The notes under the pieces were generated by a model. The model was not told where the DNA came from. It did no database searches and saw nothing but the letters and a program-made list of their open reading frames with translations. A stretch of 49,627 nt of DNA from positions 1-49,627 of the forward strand of contig MPND01000027.1 in the NCBI GenBank assembly GCA_002238855.1, in the 5' to 3' direction. This DNA comes from SAR202 cluster bacterium bin90 (GTDB lineage Bacteria; Chloroflexota; Dehalococcoidia; Lucifugimonadales; JADFKI01). The first letter of the stretch is position 1. Each line of letters begins with the position of its first letter. This document shows, one piece after another, positions 25,160 to 35,200 of this stretch. The position numbers were made by a program, and so were the translations under genes.

Positions 25160-28100
25160 TCACTGTCCCTGATCCAGTGAATTAAGGCAGAACAGACCAA
25201 CGGGCGGCGACCACGTTCCCCAGATGTCGCCGAAGCGGCCTCGCACGCGGATTGTGAGACTGCCTTCGCCTTGCAGCCTCACCGTGCCGTTCATTTCATA
25301 GAGCCCTGGTAAAGATCCCGGCGATTCTCTGAAACTGTGTCTGTCCGAGTTAAAGCCCCCATGGCTGATAATGTGCGCCAGCCATTCGTCTGCACCCCTG
25401 CGGTCCTCGCGTGCGGACCAGATGATGGTGTAACTCCCTGAGCCGGCGCAGGCACCGACCAGCAGGTTGCCATCAGCGTCGTCGGTATGTGTCCAGAAGG
25501 CACCGAGAGTGCCAAGATTGAACTCCGGATCACCGAATTCATCGTCAATGATGTCCACGGTAGTTGCGTCCGTTGTTCCCCTGCTGACGCCGGGCGGCAG
25601 GTCGCCGAATGTGATAATCACGCTCTCGCCATCGTCGTCGTCGAAGTCCTGTGTTGCAGAAAAGGAGAATGTCTTGGAAGTCTCGCCAGGTCCAAACCTC
25701 AGCCAGGCGTACACGCCGCTGAAGTCCTGATGGGATGCCCCGTCTTGTCCGTTAGCATTTAATGGGATTACGACCTCACGCTTGGGATCGGCACTCAGCG
25801 TAACTTCGATCTCCTGCGTGCCGCCCTCGTCCACCGCATATGCCTCCTCTGCGAACTCCACCGTGACTTGCGGGCTTGCGTCAATTACATTCACACTCAC
25901 GGACGCCGCCCTGCCATCGTAACCCGAGTCGGCGGACATTGCCTCGAGTTCCACTGTGAGGGATTCGTTGTCAGCGTCATCATCGCTTTCGCCGCTTACC
26001 GTCACGGTCTGGGTGTCGTTCCAACCGCTTGGAGTAAAGGTGAGGTCGGCGGGAGATACGGTCGCCGCCCCAACATCGTCTGATCTGACGGACACGGTGA
26101 CATCGGCGGCGGGTCGCGTGGTTAGGTTGACGGTGAATGTGTCCGAACCTGCCTCGTCAATATCAAGCTCGCTGGGACTCACCACGAGTGCAGAGGCAGG
26201 CCCCCGCGTCACGACCACGGTATATGACCGAGTCGTGAGGGAATCCCCTGCGGTCACCCTCACCTTGACGGTATTCTCTCCAACCGCCAGGAGGATCTGC
26301 TGGCAGCCGGCCATGTCGTCCGCATCGTTAATTGCTGTGTCAGTGTCATCGAAGTATTCGACAGCGGCATTGGAGTCACCGGTTATTGCAATGAATGTGA
26401 CGCGGTCTATTGCATTCTTAACCGAAGCAGTGTAGCTCGTAGTCTCTGATTCGAATTCAGGATCGAGTGTAACGATGTTGGAATCGTCGTCCGCCAGAGC
26501 GAGGTCGAACAGCGTTGCGTCCGTGATGTCCGCCTCCTCCCGAGTAACCCTGACGGTGTAGGTACGCGGCACCTTGCCAGTCCCACTGACCGTTACTGTG
26601 ATCTCATTAGCGCCTTCTTCAAGTGCCACCTGGTGCCCGTCAGTCCCAGAATCGTCATCATCGGGTGTTGTAACTGCCGAATCCCCAGCCGACGGGGTCG
26701 CGATGACCGTTGTTGTCGTTATCCCGTTGGGTACTGTGCCCGTATAAGATGTGACCTCGGAATCGAACGCCGGCGACAGCGTCACGCCCGACAGTGACAG
26801 AGCGGCTAAAGTAGCAATTGCTGGCATCTGGCTGCCGTCCACCTTGTCGCTTGTGAGCAGGCCGATAGCTTCATGGCCAAGAATCGCCTCTAGCCCGTCT
26901 GTGGCGTCACTGATCGTGCCTCCGGCTAGTTCCAGGGCATCTTCGTCTATGTTTATCCCGTCATCGTCCACGTCGGTGGACTGCACTGTGTACTCAAAAC
27001 GCAGTGTCGCAGTCCCAGAGCCGCTGACATATTTCAGGTACTCATCGCGCTCGCTGCCGGAGTTGCCGAGTTTGAACAACAATCTGGGCGTACCGTCGGT
27101 CGTGTCCACCACAACTGTGTCGTCGAAGTCCACGGTGAAGACGATCATCTCTCCTGCGCCGTAGGTGTCTGACGCGGCAACTGGGCTTGAGATGATCGAC
27201 ACGCTCTCGATGCGTACCTTTTCGGCGTCATTGTCGGTTATAGTAACGGTCACAGCGCATTTTGTACCGCAGCTCTTGTCTGAGGTGTCAACAAAGTTCC
27301 ATTGAGCAATACCCAGGCTGGGGCTTCTTTTAAGTTCCAGACTTAAAGTCTCACCGCTGTCGTTCTCATCATCGTCAACGATGACCACAGTGAGGGACTT
27401 CTCCGCCTTGGATACCGAGCCTTCTGTTGAGAAGTCAGATGGAGAAAACCGAACAATCGCCGACAGGGCAGAATAGTCGGATGGCGACTCTGCCTGACCC
27501 TTAACCGCAGACACCGACACAAACAGGTTGCCTGTTGGGGCCGCCGCGCCCTCTCCGGTCCGCGCAATCACCTTGAACGAAAGGGTCTCGTCCGACTCGT
27601 CCACCGTATAAGAGTCCATGTCGAATTCGAATGTCATGGCGACGACTATGTCCACTTCAGCAGCCGCAGGGGTTCCCACATCGTATCCAGTGGCGGAAAT
27701 AATTGTGGCGGTCAGCGTGCCACTCGCCACCGGCTTGCCCTCCGGAATTGCAGTGAACCGCGAAGTCGGAATGGTGATTGTCCCGTCCGAATCGTCTTCC
27801 GCTATCACCACCGTCCAGGAGAGTGATGACTCGTCCAGGTACTCATTCGTCTGCGTCAGTTCCACCGACACGTCCACCTCCGCGGTGTCTCCCGTCCTTG
27901 AGATGGTGAATGACACTTCATCATCTCGAAAGACCGCGCTCTCCTGGTCTGCCTCAATGGTGACCACAATGCCAGACAGAGCCGCCACAGTGCCAGTCCC
28001 CGGATATGAATCGCTCGCAAGGGGACCTTCAGAGTTGTCCTCGTCATCAGTGAATCTTGCCTCGACGATTATCTTCTTGCCCACATCATCAGAAGCTAAT

Positions 28101-28549
28101 GTGTAAGCACTGGCAGTCTGTCCGGTGATTTCGGTCTTGTTGCTCGTTCCGTCGGAGTCAACCCGGAACCACTTGTAGCTGTATGCGTATCCGGTGTCGC
28201 CGTTTTCCGCCTTTGTTTTGCCGTCAGCATCCGCGATTCCGCTCGTATCCGCCGTGAGCGCTTGGCCTACTCGCGCAGTGCCTGTAATGGAAGGCGCTCC
28301 CGTCGCCGCGTTATTCGGTGGAGTCTGCGCAAACCCGTCCACGGGGAACATAGCAACTGTGATTGCGATGACGCAGGTGATCACCAGTGCAAATGCCAAT
28401 CTCTGCGAGGATAGGTGGGAGATTGCCAGTACATTCCCGTCTGTATCCCTCCATCCGAAAGCTGAGTATCCCGCCCTTGCCAGATACTGCCGCAAAGAGC
28501 CAACCGTGGCAGCTACTACCCTTTCCTTCCCAGAATTCAACGCCTTCAT
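25160..28549 (-). CDS. Large secreted surface protein: Ig-like, Calx-beta and cadherin-like domains
   Basis: About 1129 residues from ATG 28549, chosen for GGGGAGG 7 bases upstream. An extended signal region ends in LAFALVITCVIAITVAMFPVDGFA. Then, in order: an Ig-like domain (ATGAPSITGTARVGQALTADT), two Calx-beta-type domains with VDE/VIVDDDEND signatures, a SwmB-like region (SPVAASDTYGAGE), two cadherin-like beta-sandwich domains (LSPAFDSEVTSYTG; LDPEFESETTSYTA), two more Calx-beta domains, and a C-terminal module beginning FWTHTDDADGNLLVGACAG. Acidic D-rich loops point to calcium binding. Role inferred as adhesion or extracellular matrix. The fragment at 8479-9126 shares its first domain. 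Confidence 0.85.
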   Translation of the reverse strand: MKALNSGKERVVAATVGSLRQYLARAGYSAFGWRDTDGNVLAISHLSSQRLAFALVITCVIAITVAMFPVDGFAQTPPNNAATGAPSITGTARVGQALTADTSGIADADGKTKAENGDTGYAYSYKWFRVDSDGTSNKTEITGQTASAYTLASDDVGKKIIVEARFTDDEDNSEGPLASDSYPGTGTVAALSGIVVTIEADQESAVFRDDEVSFTISRTGDTAEVDVSVELTQTNEYLDESSLSWTVVIAEDDSDGTITIPTSRFTAIPEGKPVASGTLTATIISATGYDVGTPAAAEVDIVVAMTFEFDMDSYTVDESDETLSFKVIARTGEGAAAPTGNLFVSVSAVKGQAESPSDYSALSAIVRFSPSDFSTEGSVSKAEKSLTVVIVDDDENDSGETLSLELKRSPSLGIAQWNFVDTSDKSCGTKCAVTVTITDNDAEKVRIESVSIISSPVAASDTYGAGEMIVFTVDFDDTVVVDTTDGTPRLLFKLGNSGSERDEYLKYVSGSGTATLRFEYTVQSTDVDDDGINIDEDALELAGGTISDATDGLEAILGHEAIGLLTSDKVDGSQMPAIATLAALSLSGVTLSPAFDSEVTSYTGTVPNGITTTTVIATPSAGDSAVTTPDDDDSGTDGHQVALEEGANEITVTVSGTGKVPRTYTVRVTREEADITDATLFDLALADDDSNIVTLDPEFESETTSYTASVKNAIDRVTFIAITGDSNAAVEYFDDTDTAINDADDMAGCQQILLAVGENTVKVRVTAGDSLTTRSYTVVVTRGPASALVVSPSELDIDEAGSDTFTVNLTTRPAADVTVSVRSDDVGAATVSPADLTFTPSGWNDTQTVTVSGESDDDADNESLTVELEAMSADSGYDGRAASVSVNVIDASPQVTVEFAEEAYAVDEGGTQEIEVTLSADPKREVVIPLNANGQDGASHQDFSGVYAWLRFGPGETSKTFSFSATQDFDDDDGESVIITFGDLPPGVSRGTTDATTVDIIDDEFGDPEFNLGTLGAFWTHTDDADGNLLVGACAGSGSYTIIWSAREDRRGADEWLAHIISHGGFNSDRHSFRESPGSLPGLYEMNGTVRLQGEGSLTIRVRGRFGDIWGTWSPPVGLFCLNSLDQGQ

Positions 28550-29060
28550 CTTCCATCCTCCCCACCTTGCTGAATCTAGTAATCTGTGGACCGATAGCAG
28601 TCGGAATTTATTCCAGCCATGTGCCGAACCGGCCAAATGGTCTCAACACGACAGCAGTCCGCTCGCTTACGATGCCCAATTCCAGTGTCTGCCCACCTGC
28701 GGTCGTTGATTCCTCCTAGTCAAATATATAAATAAATCCTTTTACTTAAAGTGACATTTATATTATAACAATAGGCTGCCCTTGCGTGTTATACACTCTT
28801 GGAACGAATAGCTGGCGCAGGCTGACCGTTCTTGTAGGAGACGACATAACTCTGGTGCAACTTCGTACAGACTGCCGATTTGGGCAGCAGCGACTCTGTG
28901 CCTTCTACCTGTTAAGCGAAAATGCACGCAAAATGGAGGACGTGTTGATCCGCAAGTTGATGACCGACATGCTCGCAAGCGCTTCTCTCAGCCCGTACTC
29001 ACTAGAGAGCCACGATGAAATAATCCGGCATAATTTGATAAGTTCAGGAGGCAGACACCT
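28550..29060. other. Intergenic between divergent genes
   Basis: 511 bp. The stretch 28715-28770 is AT-rich (AAATATATAAATAAATCC, ATTTATATTATAACAATAG) and likely carries promoters for the divergent neighbours. An open + frame from 28786 overlaps the next gene in another phase and has no family resemblance. GAGGAGGCAG-type ribosome sequence at 29045-29053 belongs to the next gene. Confidence 0.4.
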
Positions 29061-29687
29061 ATGTCCGATGGTGTTAGAAGAATGCGAACAGCGCTGGCAA
29101 CGGAGGTTCGCCGACCGGCATTCTGGATTAGCTTTGCAGTGAAGGCTGTATTGATCTGCCTGCTGGTGTTCGGCGCATTCTCGGGTCTGCAGCAGTTCGA
29201 AGGCAAGGCGTTCCTCTGGCGCCTGGTCACCTATCCGGTCGCTGCCATTGTGGTTCCCATCACCTGGTTCGCGGTTACCGGGAGGGGTCGCTACCCATAT
29301 TCCGTTGACATCCTTCTCGCCCTGCCGTTTCTAATCGACACAGTTGGCAACACTTTGGACCTCTATGACACGATCTGGTGGTGGGACGACGCCAATCACC
29401 TCGTCAACTGGTCGCTGCTATCGGGTGCCATCGGCGCATTGGCGTGGCGCAGCCGGACCGGAGCATGGCGCACTATGGTGTATGTGGTCGGATTCGGCGC
29501 TACGACGGCAATCCTTTGGGAAATTGCCGAGTACGTCGCCTTCATTCGAGACTCCGCAGAGCTAGACTCCGCAGAGCTAGACACCGCATACGTTGACACC
29601 TTGGGCGATCTCGCGCTGGGGCTAACGGGCTCAATCGTCGCAGGCGCAGTCGCCGCCCTTGCGCCGCGCAAAGTGAAACGAGGCTGA
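29061..29687 (+). CDS. DUF2238-like membrane protein
   Basis: 208 residues with about five hydrophobic segments. Conserved-looking polar residues inside membrane helices (IWWWDDANHLVNW, AILWEIAEY, VDTLGDLALGLTGS) match the WDD...H, WE..E and DT..D pattern of YjdF/DUF2238 proteins. Function unknown. ATG 29061 follows TCAGGAGGCAG, a strong ribosome site. A 15-bp tandem duplication (29550-29564, 29565-29579) doubles the residues DSAEL in the loop before the last helix. Confidence 0.8.
   Translation: MSDGVRRMRTALATEVRRPAFWISFAVKAVLICLLVFGAFSGLQQFEGKAFLWRLVTYPVAAIVVPITWFAVTGRGRYPYSVDILLALPFLIDTVGNTLDLYDTIWWWDDANHLVNWSLLSGAIGALAWRSRTGAWRTMVYVVGFGATTAILWEIAEYVAFIRDSAELDSAELDTAYVDTLGDLALGLTGSIVAGAVAALAPRKVKRG
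29550..29579 (+). repeat. Two 15-bp tandem copies within the DUF2238-like gene
   Basis: GACTCCGCAGAGCTA occurs twice without spacer and is followed by a related GACACCGCATAC. In frame it gives DSAEL-DSAEL-DTAY. The identity at base level points to a recent slippage event. Confidence 0.85.
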
Positions 29688-29991
29688 CCTGAAACCCCCG
29701 GAATCGGTGTAGCTGATATTCATCGTGGAGAATAGAATGCAATACTACCTCCGTTCTGCTGCCAGCGATAAATTACACCTCGCCTGAGCCGTTCACGCAT
29801 CTCTCACTGATTTTGAGTGCCCAAAATACTGCCACCTGCCTTGCGCGGTCTTAACCATAATCGGGACGAATCGGCACATCCCGGCTCCCATTCCCGACGA
29901 ATATCGCCCCTCGGTTGCCTCGAAACGGAATGACGGCTACCATCAGGGAAACGAAAGGCTGATCACAAAGAGTACACAATGGAGAAATACA
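29688..29991. other. Intergenic, no gene seen
   Basis: 304 bp ahead of the aldo/keto reductase. No coding frame with protein character. GGAGAAATACA directly before 29992 is the ribosome site of the next gene. Confidence 0.4.
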
Positions 29992-30978
29992 ATGGACTAT
30001 AGGCCTCTTGGCAATACCGGACTTCGGGTGTCCGAGATCGGATTTGGCTGTGGCAATGTCGGAGGCCTGATGATCAGGGGCGAGCACAGCGATCAGGTGA
30101 AGGCTGCTGCGCGAGCAATTGAGTTGGGCATCAACTACTTCGACACCGCGCCCTCATATGGCGACGGCCAATCGGAGACAAATCTCGGGCGGGTGCTGAA
30201 GGAGCTGTCTGCCGATGTATATGTTGGCACCAAGTTCCGGGTCACCACCCACGAGCCGGGGCGCTTGAAGGCCGACATCATCGCATCTGTGGAGGAGAGT
30301 CTGACCCGTCTTCAGCGGGAGCAGATTGACCTGATTCAGATGCACAACCATGTCGTTTCGTCAACGGAAGGCGGCTCAGTCACTCCCGAAGAGGCGATAG
30401 GTGAAGTGGCGGACGCGCTGCGAGAACTGAGTGAGCAAGGCAAGGTGAGGTTCGCAGGCATGACCGCAGTAGGGGAGACTGCGGCGCTTCACAGAGTCAT
30501 CGACTCCGCCACGTTGAACACTATCCAGACAGTGTACAATTTGGTCAATCCAAGCGCCGGAACGACCGTACCTCCAGGATTCGATATGCCCGACTACGGG
30601 GACCTGATCGGGCATGCCTCTGCCAGTGGCATGGGTGTGCTGGTGATTCGCGTCTTAGCGGCGGGAGCGCTGACCGGGGAGGCGACAAGACATCCCATTG
30701 CCGTCCCGTCCGTAGCGCCAATCGGGTCGGGTCGTGAATACGAACAGGACATGGCAAGGTCGAACGACTTCCGATTCCTGCAGAATGAGGGTTATGCCGA
30801 AAACCTTGTAGAGGCATCCCTGCGGTTCGCGCTGACCAACGCCGGAGTGAGCAGCGTACTTGTGGGCTATTCAAGCCTGGAGCACCTGGAGCAGGCAATT
30901 GAATACACCGCAAGGGGCCCGCTCCCTCAGGAGGCGATGGACCGGCTTCCTGGAGTGTGGGCGGGATCAGTTGGATGA
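29992..30978 (+). CDS. Aldo/keto reductase
   Basis: 328 residues, a standard AKR (beta/alpha)8 enzyme using NADPH to reduce carbonyls. The catalytic tetrad is visible: Asp and Tyr in FDTAPSYG, Lys in VGTKF, His in QMHNH. It starts DYRPLGNTGLRVSEIGFG and ends with the VSSVLVGYSSLEHL cofactor region. It resembles the AKR11/L-fucose or galactose dehydrogenase-like group by its YFDTAPSYGDGQSE segment, but the substrate cannot be read from sequence. It stands alone. Confidence 0.9.
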   Translation: MDYRPLGNTGLRVSEIGFGCGNVGGLMIRGEHSDQVKAAARAIELGINYFDTAPSYGDGQSETNLGRVLKELSADVYVGTKFRVTTHEPGRLKADIIASVEESLTRLQREQIDLIQMHNHVVSSTEGGSVTPEEAIGEVADALRELSEQGKVRFAGMTAVGETAALHRVIDSATLNTIQTVYNLVNPSAGTTVPPGFDMPDYGDLIGHASASGMGVLVIRVLAAGALTGEATRHPIAVPSVAPIGSGREYEQDMARSNDFRFLQNEGYAENLVEASLRFALTNAGVSSVLVGYSSLEHLEQAIEYTARGPLPQEAMDRLPGVWAGSVG

Positions 30979-31380
30979 AATGTCGTTCCTTGCGCTGCAG
31001 CATAATCCCAAAGACTTGCAGCGCAACGCCCGGGGCGACAATTTTGCCAGTATGGGAATGACACTGTTCGTGTCTATGTAGCAGCCCCTCGCAATATCGC
31101 CGATATACTCGCATCCGAGAAGCGAAGGCGGACTTGTCCAATCCTTGCCCTAGCATCAAGTCGAAGGCCGGCAACTCACTCGCATCCAGAAGGTACGGCC
31201 AGATGATATAATTGCTGTAGGAAGCACCGTGTACTTGTCCTAATGCGATACATTTATTGTCCGCCTGCAGGAAGCGCGGTGACCGGCCATCAGGTGGAGT
31301 TTCCAGCTGAGCATTCCTCGTACACTTGCAACCTAGAGATCGTACGAAGTATTGACCCCTATACACTTGGAGACGAAGAC
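30979..31380. other. Intergenic, no convincing gene
   Basis: 402 bp. A long minus-strand frame crosses it and runs into the reductase gene, so it is probably a shadow. Its part over this gap (YIIWPYLLDASELPAFDLML) has some protein character and could be a gene remnant. GGAGA at 31369-31373 is the ribosome site for the next gene. Confidence 0.3.
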
Positions 31381-32046
31381 ATGAGGACCAGAAAATCACT
31401 CGCCCTTCTTCTGGGACTTGGAGCGTTGGCTGCATTGCTGCTAGGCTGCGGCCAAGCCCCCGCGGCCCAGGTTTCAGACCCACCACCGCAGGTCAAGGTT
31501 GCCGAGCAACCACCAGTGGCGCAGGTCGAAGAGCCGCCAAAGCCTGTCCAGGAGACACCGCCAGACACATCAGCCGCCAATGGCTCTCAGGCCGAAGTTG
31601 TCGAAGTCGGCTATCAGGTGGGCTTGCGCGCACCAGAATTCGAAATGAGCCTTCTGGACGGAAGCACGGTTACAACCTCAAGCATCGTGGACGAAGGCAA
31701 GTCCGTATTGCTCTACTTCCACGCAACCTATTGACCGACCTGTCGCGCCGAGTTACGGAGCATCAAGGAACAGGTTGGTACAGACTACGCGGATAAAGTC
31801 GCAATCTACATCGTTGGCACAAGCCCGGGCGAGAGCATCGAGAAGCTGGAGGCGGACAGGGTTAAGAAGGATCTTCCATGGCCCGTCGCCTACGCCGGAG
31901 AGGGAATGCTAGCATCGCTGAACATTACATCTCAGGCCTCGAAGATAGCCATTGGCAGTGACGGCACGATTTTGCACCGTTATGGTTCTGGCAGAGGCAG
32001 TTTCGGTAGCTGGAGCGAGTTGTTCGACGACATCAGCGCAAACTAG
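31381..32046 (+). CDS. Thioredoxin-like (TlpA-type) lipoprotein, probable selenoprotein (UxxC)
   Basis: Read through TGA 31732-31734 this is a 221-residue protein ending at TAG 32046. A lipoprotein signal (ALLLGLGALAALLLGC, Cys23) and a Pro/Val-rich spacer are followed by a redoxin domain: VGLRAPEFEMSLLDGS, SVLLYFHATY, then TGA-Pro-Thr-Cys-Arg-Ala-Glu-Leu, then VAIYIVGTSPGES, LPWPVAYAG and KIAIGSDGTILHRYG. Homologues have FxATWCPTC, so the TGA stands exactly for the first active-site Cys, residue 118. A stem-loop with bacterial SECIS features follows. It would be a membrane-tethered selenol/thiol oxidoreductase. Stopping at the TGA would remove the fourth strand and the resolving Cys. selA, selB, selC and selD are not in the window. 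A base error for TGC/TGT is the alternative. Confidence 0.8.
31734..31779 (+). promoter_or_regulatory. Candidate bacterial SECIS element
   Basis: Directly after the UGA: outer stem ACCGACCTGT (31734-31743) pairs over ten positions with ACAGGTTGGT (31770-31779), one G-U. Inside, GCGCCG (31745-31750) pairs with CGGAGC (31756-31761) with one G-A mismatch, leaving the apical loop AGTTA at 31751-31755. A G in the first two loop bases and a loop 16 nt after the UGA agree with the known rules for SelB-binding elements. Confidence 0.65.
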
Positions 32047-32097
32047 CGGCCGCCAGTCTGCTGCGAATCGCCTCAGTGTCAAAACAAGATCAATCCC

Positions 32098-32139
32098 AAT
32101 GGGAGCGCTGCTACAGTTGCAGTGCTCCCATTGCATTTT
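32098..32139. terminator. Rho-independent terminator after the selenoprotein gene
   Basis: AATGGGAGCGCTGC (32098-32111), loop TACAGTT, GCAGTGCTCCCATT (32119-32132): 14 pairs with one G-T. TTTT at 32136-32139 follows on the plus strand. It lies between the convergent Sec-lipoprotein and M16 peptidase genes. Confidence 0.75.
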
Positions 32140-32248
32140 ACCCCTCTCGAAACGGCACGCCTTGTCATTACCTAAGAGCGGCTGCCAGAGAATCGTCCAA
32201 TCGCGAAAGCGGCCGTTCGATCAGAAATGCCTCAGCAGGGCACGCCGG

Positions 32249-35200
32249 CTAACCGTCTTTCGGCAGAAGCACTACCCGTACATAGCGGTCGCCGCCCAAG
32301 TAGCGTCGCGCTGCCGCCGCCACTTGCTCCAGAGTAAGTTCTTCTAGCCGTTCATCGAAGTTAACGATTACGTCAAACGGCAAGTCTCGCTGAACTGAGC
32401 TTTGGATCTGCCTGAGCCAGAAGCCGTTGCTCTGCAGCTCCTCCTGTCTCGGCGTCCGAAGTAACTCCTTCACGGTGTCCAGGTATTTCTGCTCGCCTCC
32501 CGCGCGAAGCCACTCCAGTTCCTCCTGCACCTCGGCGAATAGTTCTTCTGCGCGCGAAGGATCGCTGTCAAATAACACATACACCTTGTATTCGGGATCA
32601 GGAAGGAATCCTGCTCTTGTGTTAACACCGATGCTGTAGGTGCCGCCCAGTTCCTCTCTGACGCGTTCCCGCAGCCGGATGGCGAGCACCTCACCGGCCG
32701 CCTCAAGTGCGAGAACCTCTTGTATGCTCCGCTCCAATTCTCCGGCATAGATCACCACAGTCGTACTGCGTGGCTCAATACCTGCATGGACCACATGCTC
32801 TTGCAACTCTTTCGGAGGGTCGATGCCTACGTCACGCCACTGCTCGGCACGCCCTTCAGTCGGCAGGCTTGCAAGATACTCAGCAACCAGAGATCGGAGT
32901 TCTTCCCAGTCAAAAGCGCCTACGAACACGAAGGTTGCGTCGCCCATGTCCTTGAAGCGGTCAGCGTACACCGCTTCCACCCGTTCCAGGCTGAGTTCTT
33001 CAAGGAGTTCGACGGTAAGTGGTCGCACGCGGAAATGGTTCTGACTCAGCGCGGAGTTGACCGCATCAAAAAGAACTGTGTCAGGTTGGGACTGGCTTGT
33101 TTCGGCAATGCTGCGCATACTCGTTTCGAACCTGGAGAAGTAGGCAGGATCAAACCGTGCAGATGTCGCGTATAGCGTGATCAACTGGAAAAGGGTCTCC
33201 AGGTCCTCTGGAGATGCGCCGCCCCTGAAGCCCTCGAATAGTTCGTCGATGTAGGGTGATACGGAAACGGTCTTGCCTGTAAGCAGCTTGTCCAGGGTAA
33301 CGTTGTCATGCAGCCCGACACCGCTCCCAGCAGCAATTCGGGCGGCGTACAGGGCCGACACATGATCCGTGTCGGCGACCAGCGAATGTCCACCCGGACT
33401 GAACGCACTAAACGCCAGTTCATCATTGCGGAAGCCGGTCTGCTTGGCAACCACGGTAATGCCGTTTGACAGCGTCCACTTCAAAGCGTCAATGGACTCG
33501 ATTCTCTCCTCGGAAGTTATGGTTCCCGGAGTTGGCAGCGTCGCCAGCAGCGGGACATCGTCGAAGTCATCCAAGTAGGGATTTACTTCCAGCGTGTCAG
33601 CGGCTTCAAGCTGTGCCTGAATCGAGGCGGCAAGCTCGTCATCTGTGCCGCTCTCAGTTCCCTCAGGGCGCATAACAATCAATACAGTGTTCGCAAGCTC
33701 TGACCATGAAACAGCAGATTCATTCACTTCGTCCGGGGTCACCTGGGGCAGTATTGCCTGGTACAGTTCCCACTCCGTCTCGATACCGGGAACCGGAGTC
33801 TCGCTGAGAAAGTGGTCGATGTAAGCCTGCGCCAGGTCGCCCGATTGTAGCTGTTCCCGCTGCCTGTAAACACTCTCCACCGAACTCAACAGGTTGACCT
33901 TCTCCCTGGCTATTTCGGTGTCTGTAAAGCCGTATAGTCTGACACGCTGAATTTCCTCGAGCAGGGCGGCAAACCCGCGCTCGACGCCATCCGTCTCTAA
34001 CCAGGCTGAGAAGTTCACAATGTCCAGCGACTCAACCAGCGACCCCCGTTCTCCTCCTGCCCACAGAAATGGAGGATCGGCGACCTGCCTGCGCTCGGAC
34101 AATCGCGCATTCACCATCATGAAGGCAAGCCTTTCCGCCACACCGCGCCGAAACGCTGCTACATCCTTGCCGCTATCGGGCGAAACCTTTCGTGCAAGTA
34201 TTAACTGCGTACCTGGCGCCTCGGGATCGCTGAACACAGCAACGCGCGGCTCGTCGTGTTCGGCAATGTCGAAGCCAGGACGGTCGGTGGGAGGTGCGAC
34301 TGCGGCCCGCTCATAAAGCGCCTCGCCATCAGGAGATGGCGCGAAGTGATGCCTAACCTTCGCCTCGATCAGACTAGTGTCGAAGTCACCCACGGCGATA
34401 ACTGCCATCAGGTCGGGCCTGTACCAACGCTGATAGAGCGCTTTCAGATCTTCCACATCTGCCGTCTCTACAACTGCAGGCAGACCAATGGGATGACGCT
34501 CGGCATACCGAGAGGAGCCGTACAGCAACGGGAACAGGCTGTCCTGCAGACGTGTACCGAATCCCTGCCGTCCGCGCCACTCTTCCAGGATTACGCCGCG
34601 TTCCAGATCCACCTCCTCAGGAGCGAATGTTACCGCGAATGCCCAGTCGCTGAGAATCTGAAAGGCGGTCTCGATGATTTCTGGGTCATCAGTAGGAATC
34701 TCCAGCCAGTACATCGTGTGGTCATAACCGGTCTGCGCGTTCAGGTCGGCGCCGAAACTACTGCCGATGGACTCGAGGTAGTCAACGATCTGCTGCTTGG
34801 CAAAGCGCTCAGTTCCATTGAATGCCATATGTTCCACGAAGTGCGCCAGGCCTCGCTGGTCCTCTTCTTCCAGTACAGAGCCTGCCCTCAACACTAGCGA
34901 AAGTTGAGCGCGGTTGCTCGGTACTCTGTTGCGCTTGACGTAGTAGCTCAGCCCGTTGCTGAGAGTGCCACGAAGCACAGAGGAGTCGAAGGCCAGCGAG
35001 GTGTCAGTCTCAGGTTCAGGCGCAACGGTTGCGAATGGCTCCGGAGTAGCGGTTGGCGTAGCTGCTACCGGTGTGGGTGTTGCAGTGATTTCCGGCGCTA
35101 CTATAGGGCGGCGTGTCGCTGGCGGTGATGTTGCCGTGGCTTGCGGACTTGCAGTGGCAATGAGTTCTGCCCGCACCGCGGTCCCCGTTGGCGTCGGACT

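Noticed and set aside
30545..31486. Long minus-strand frame spanning the aldo/keto reductase end and the next gap
   Set aside because: It overlaps two well-supported genes on the other strand and has no recognisable domain.
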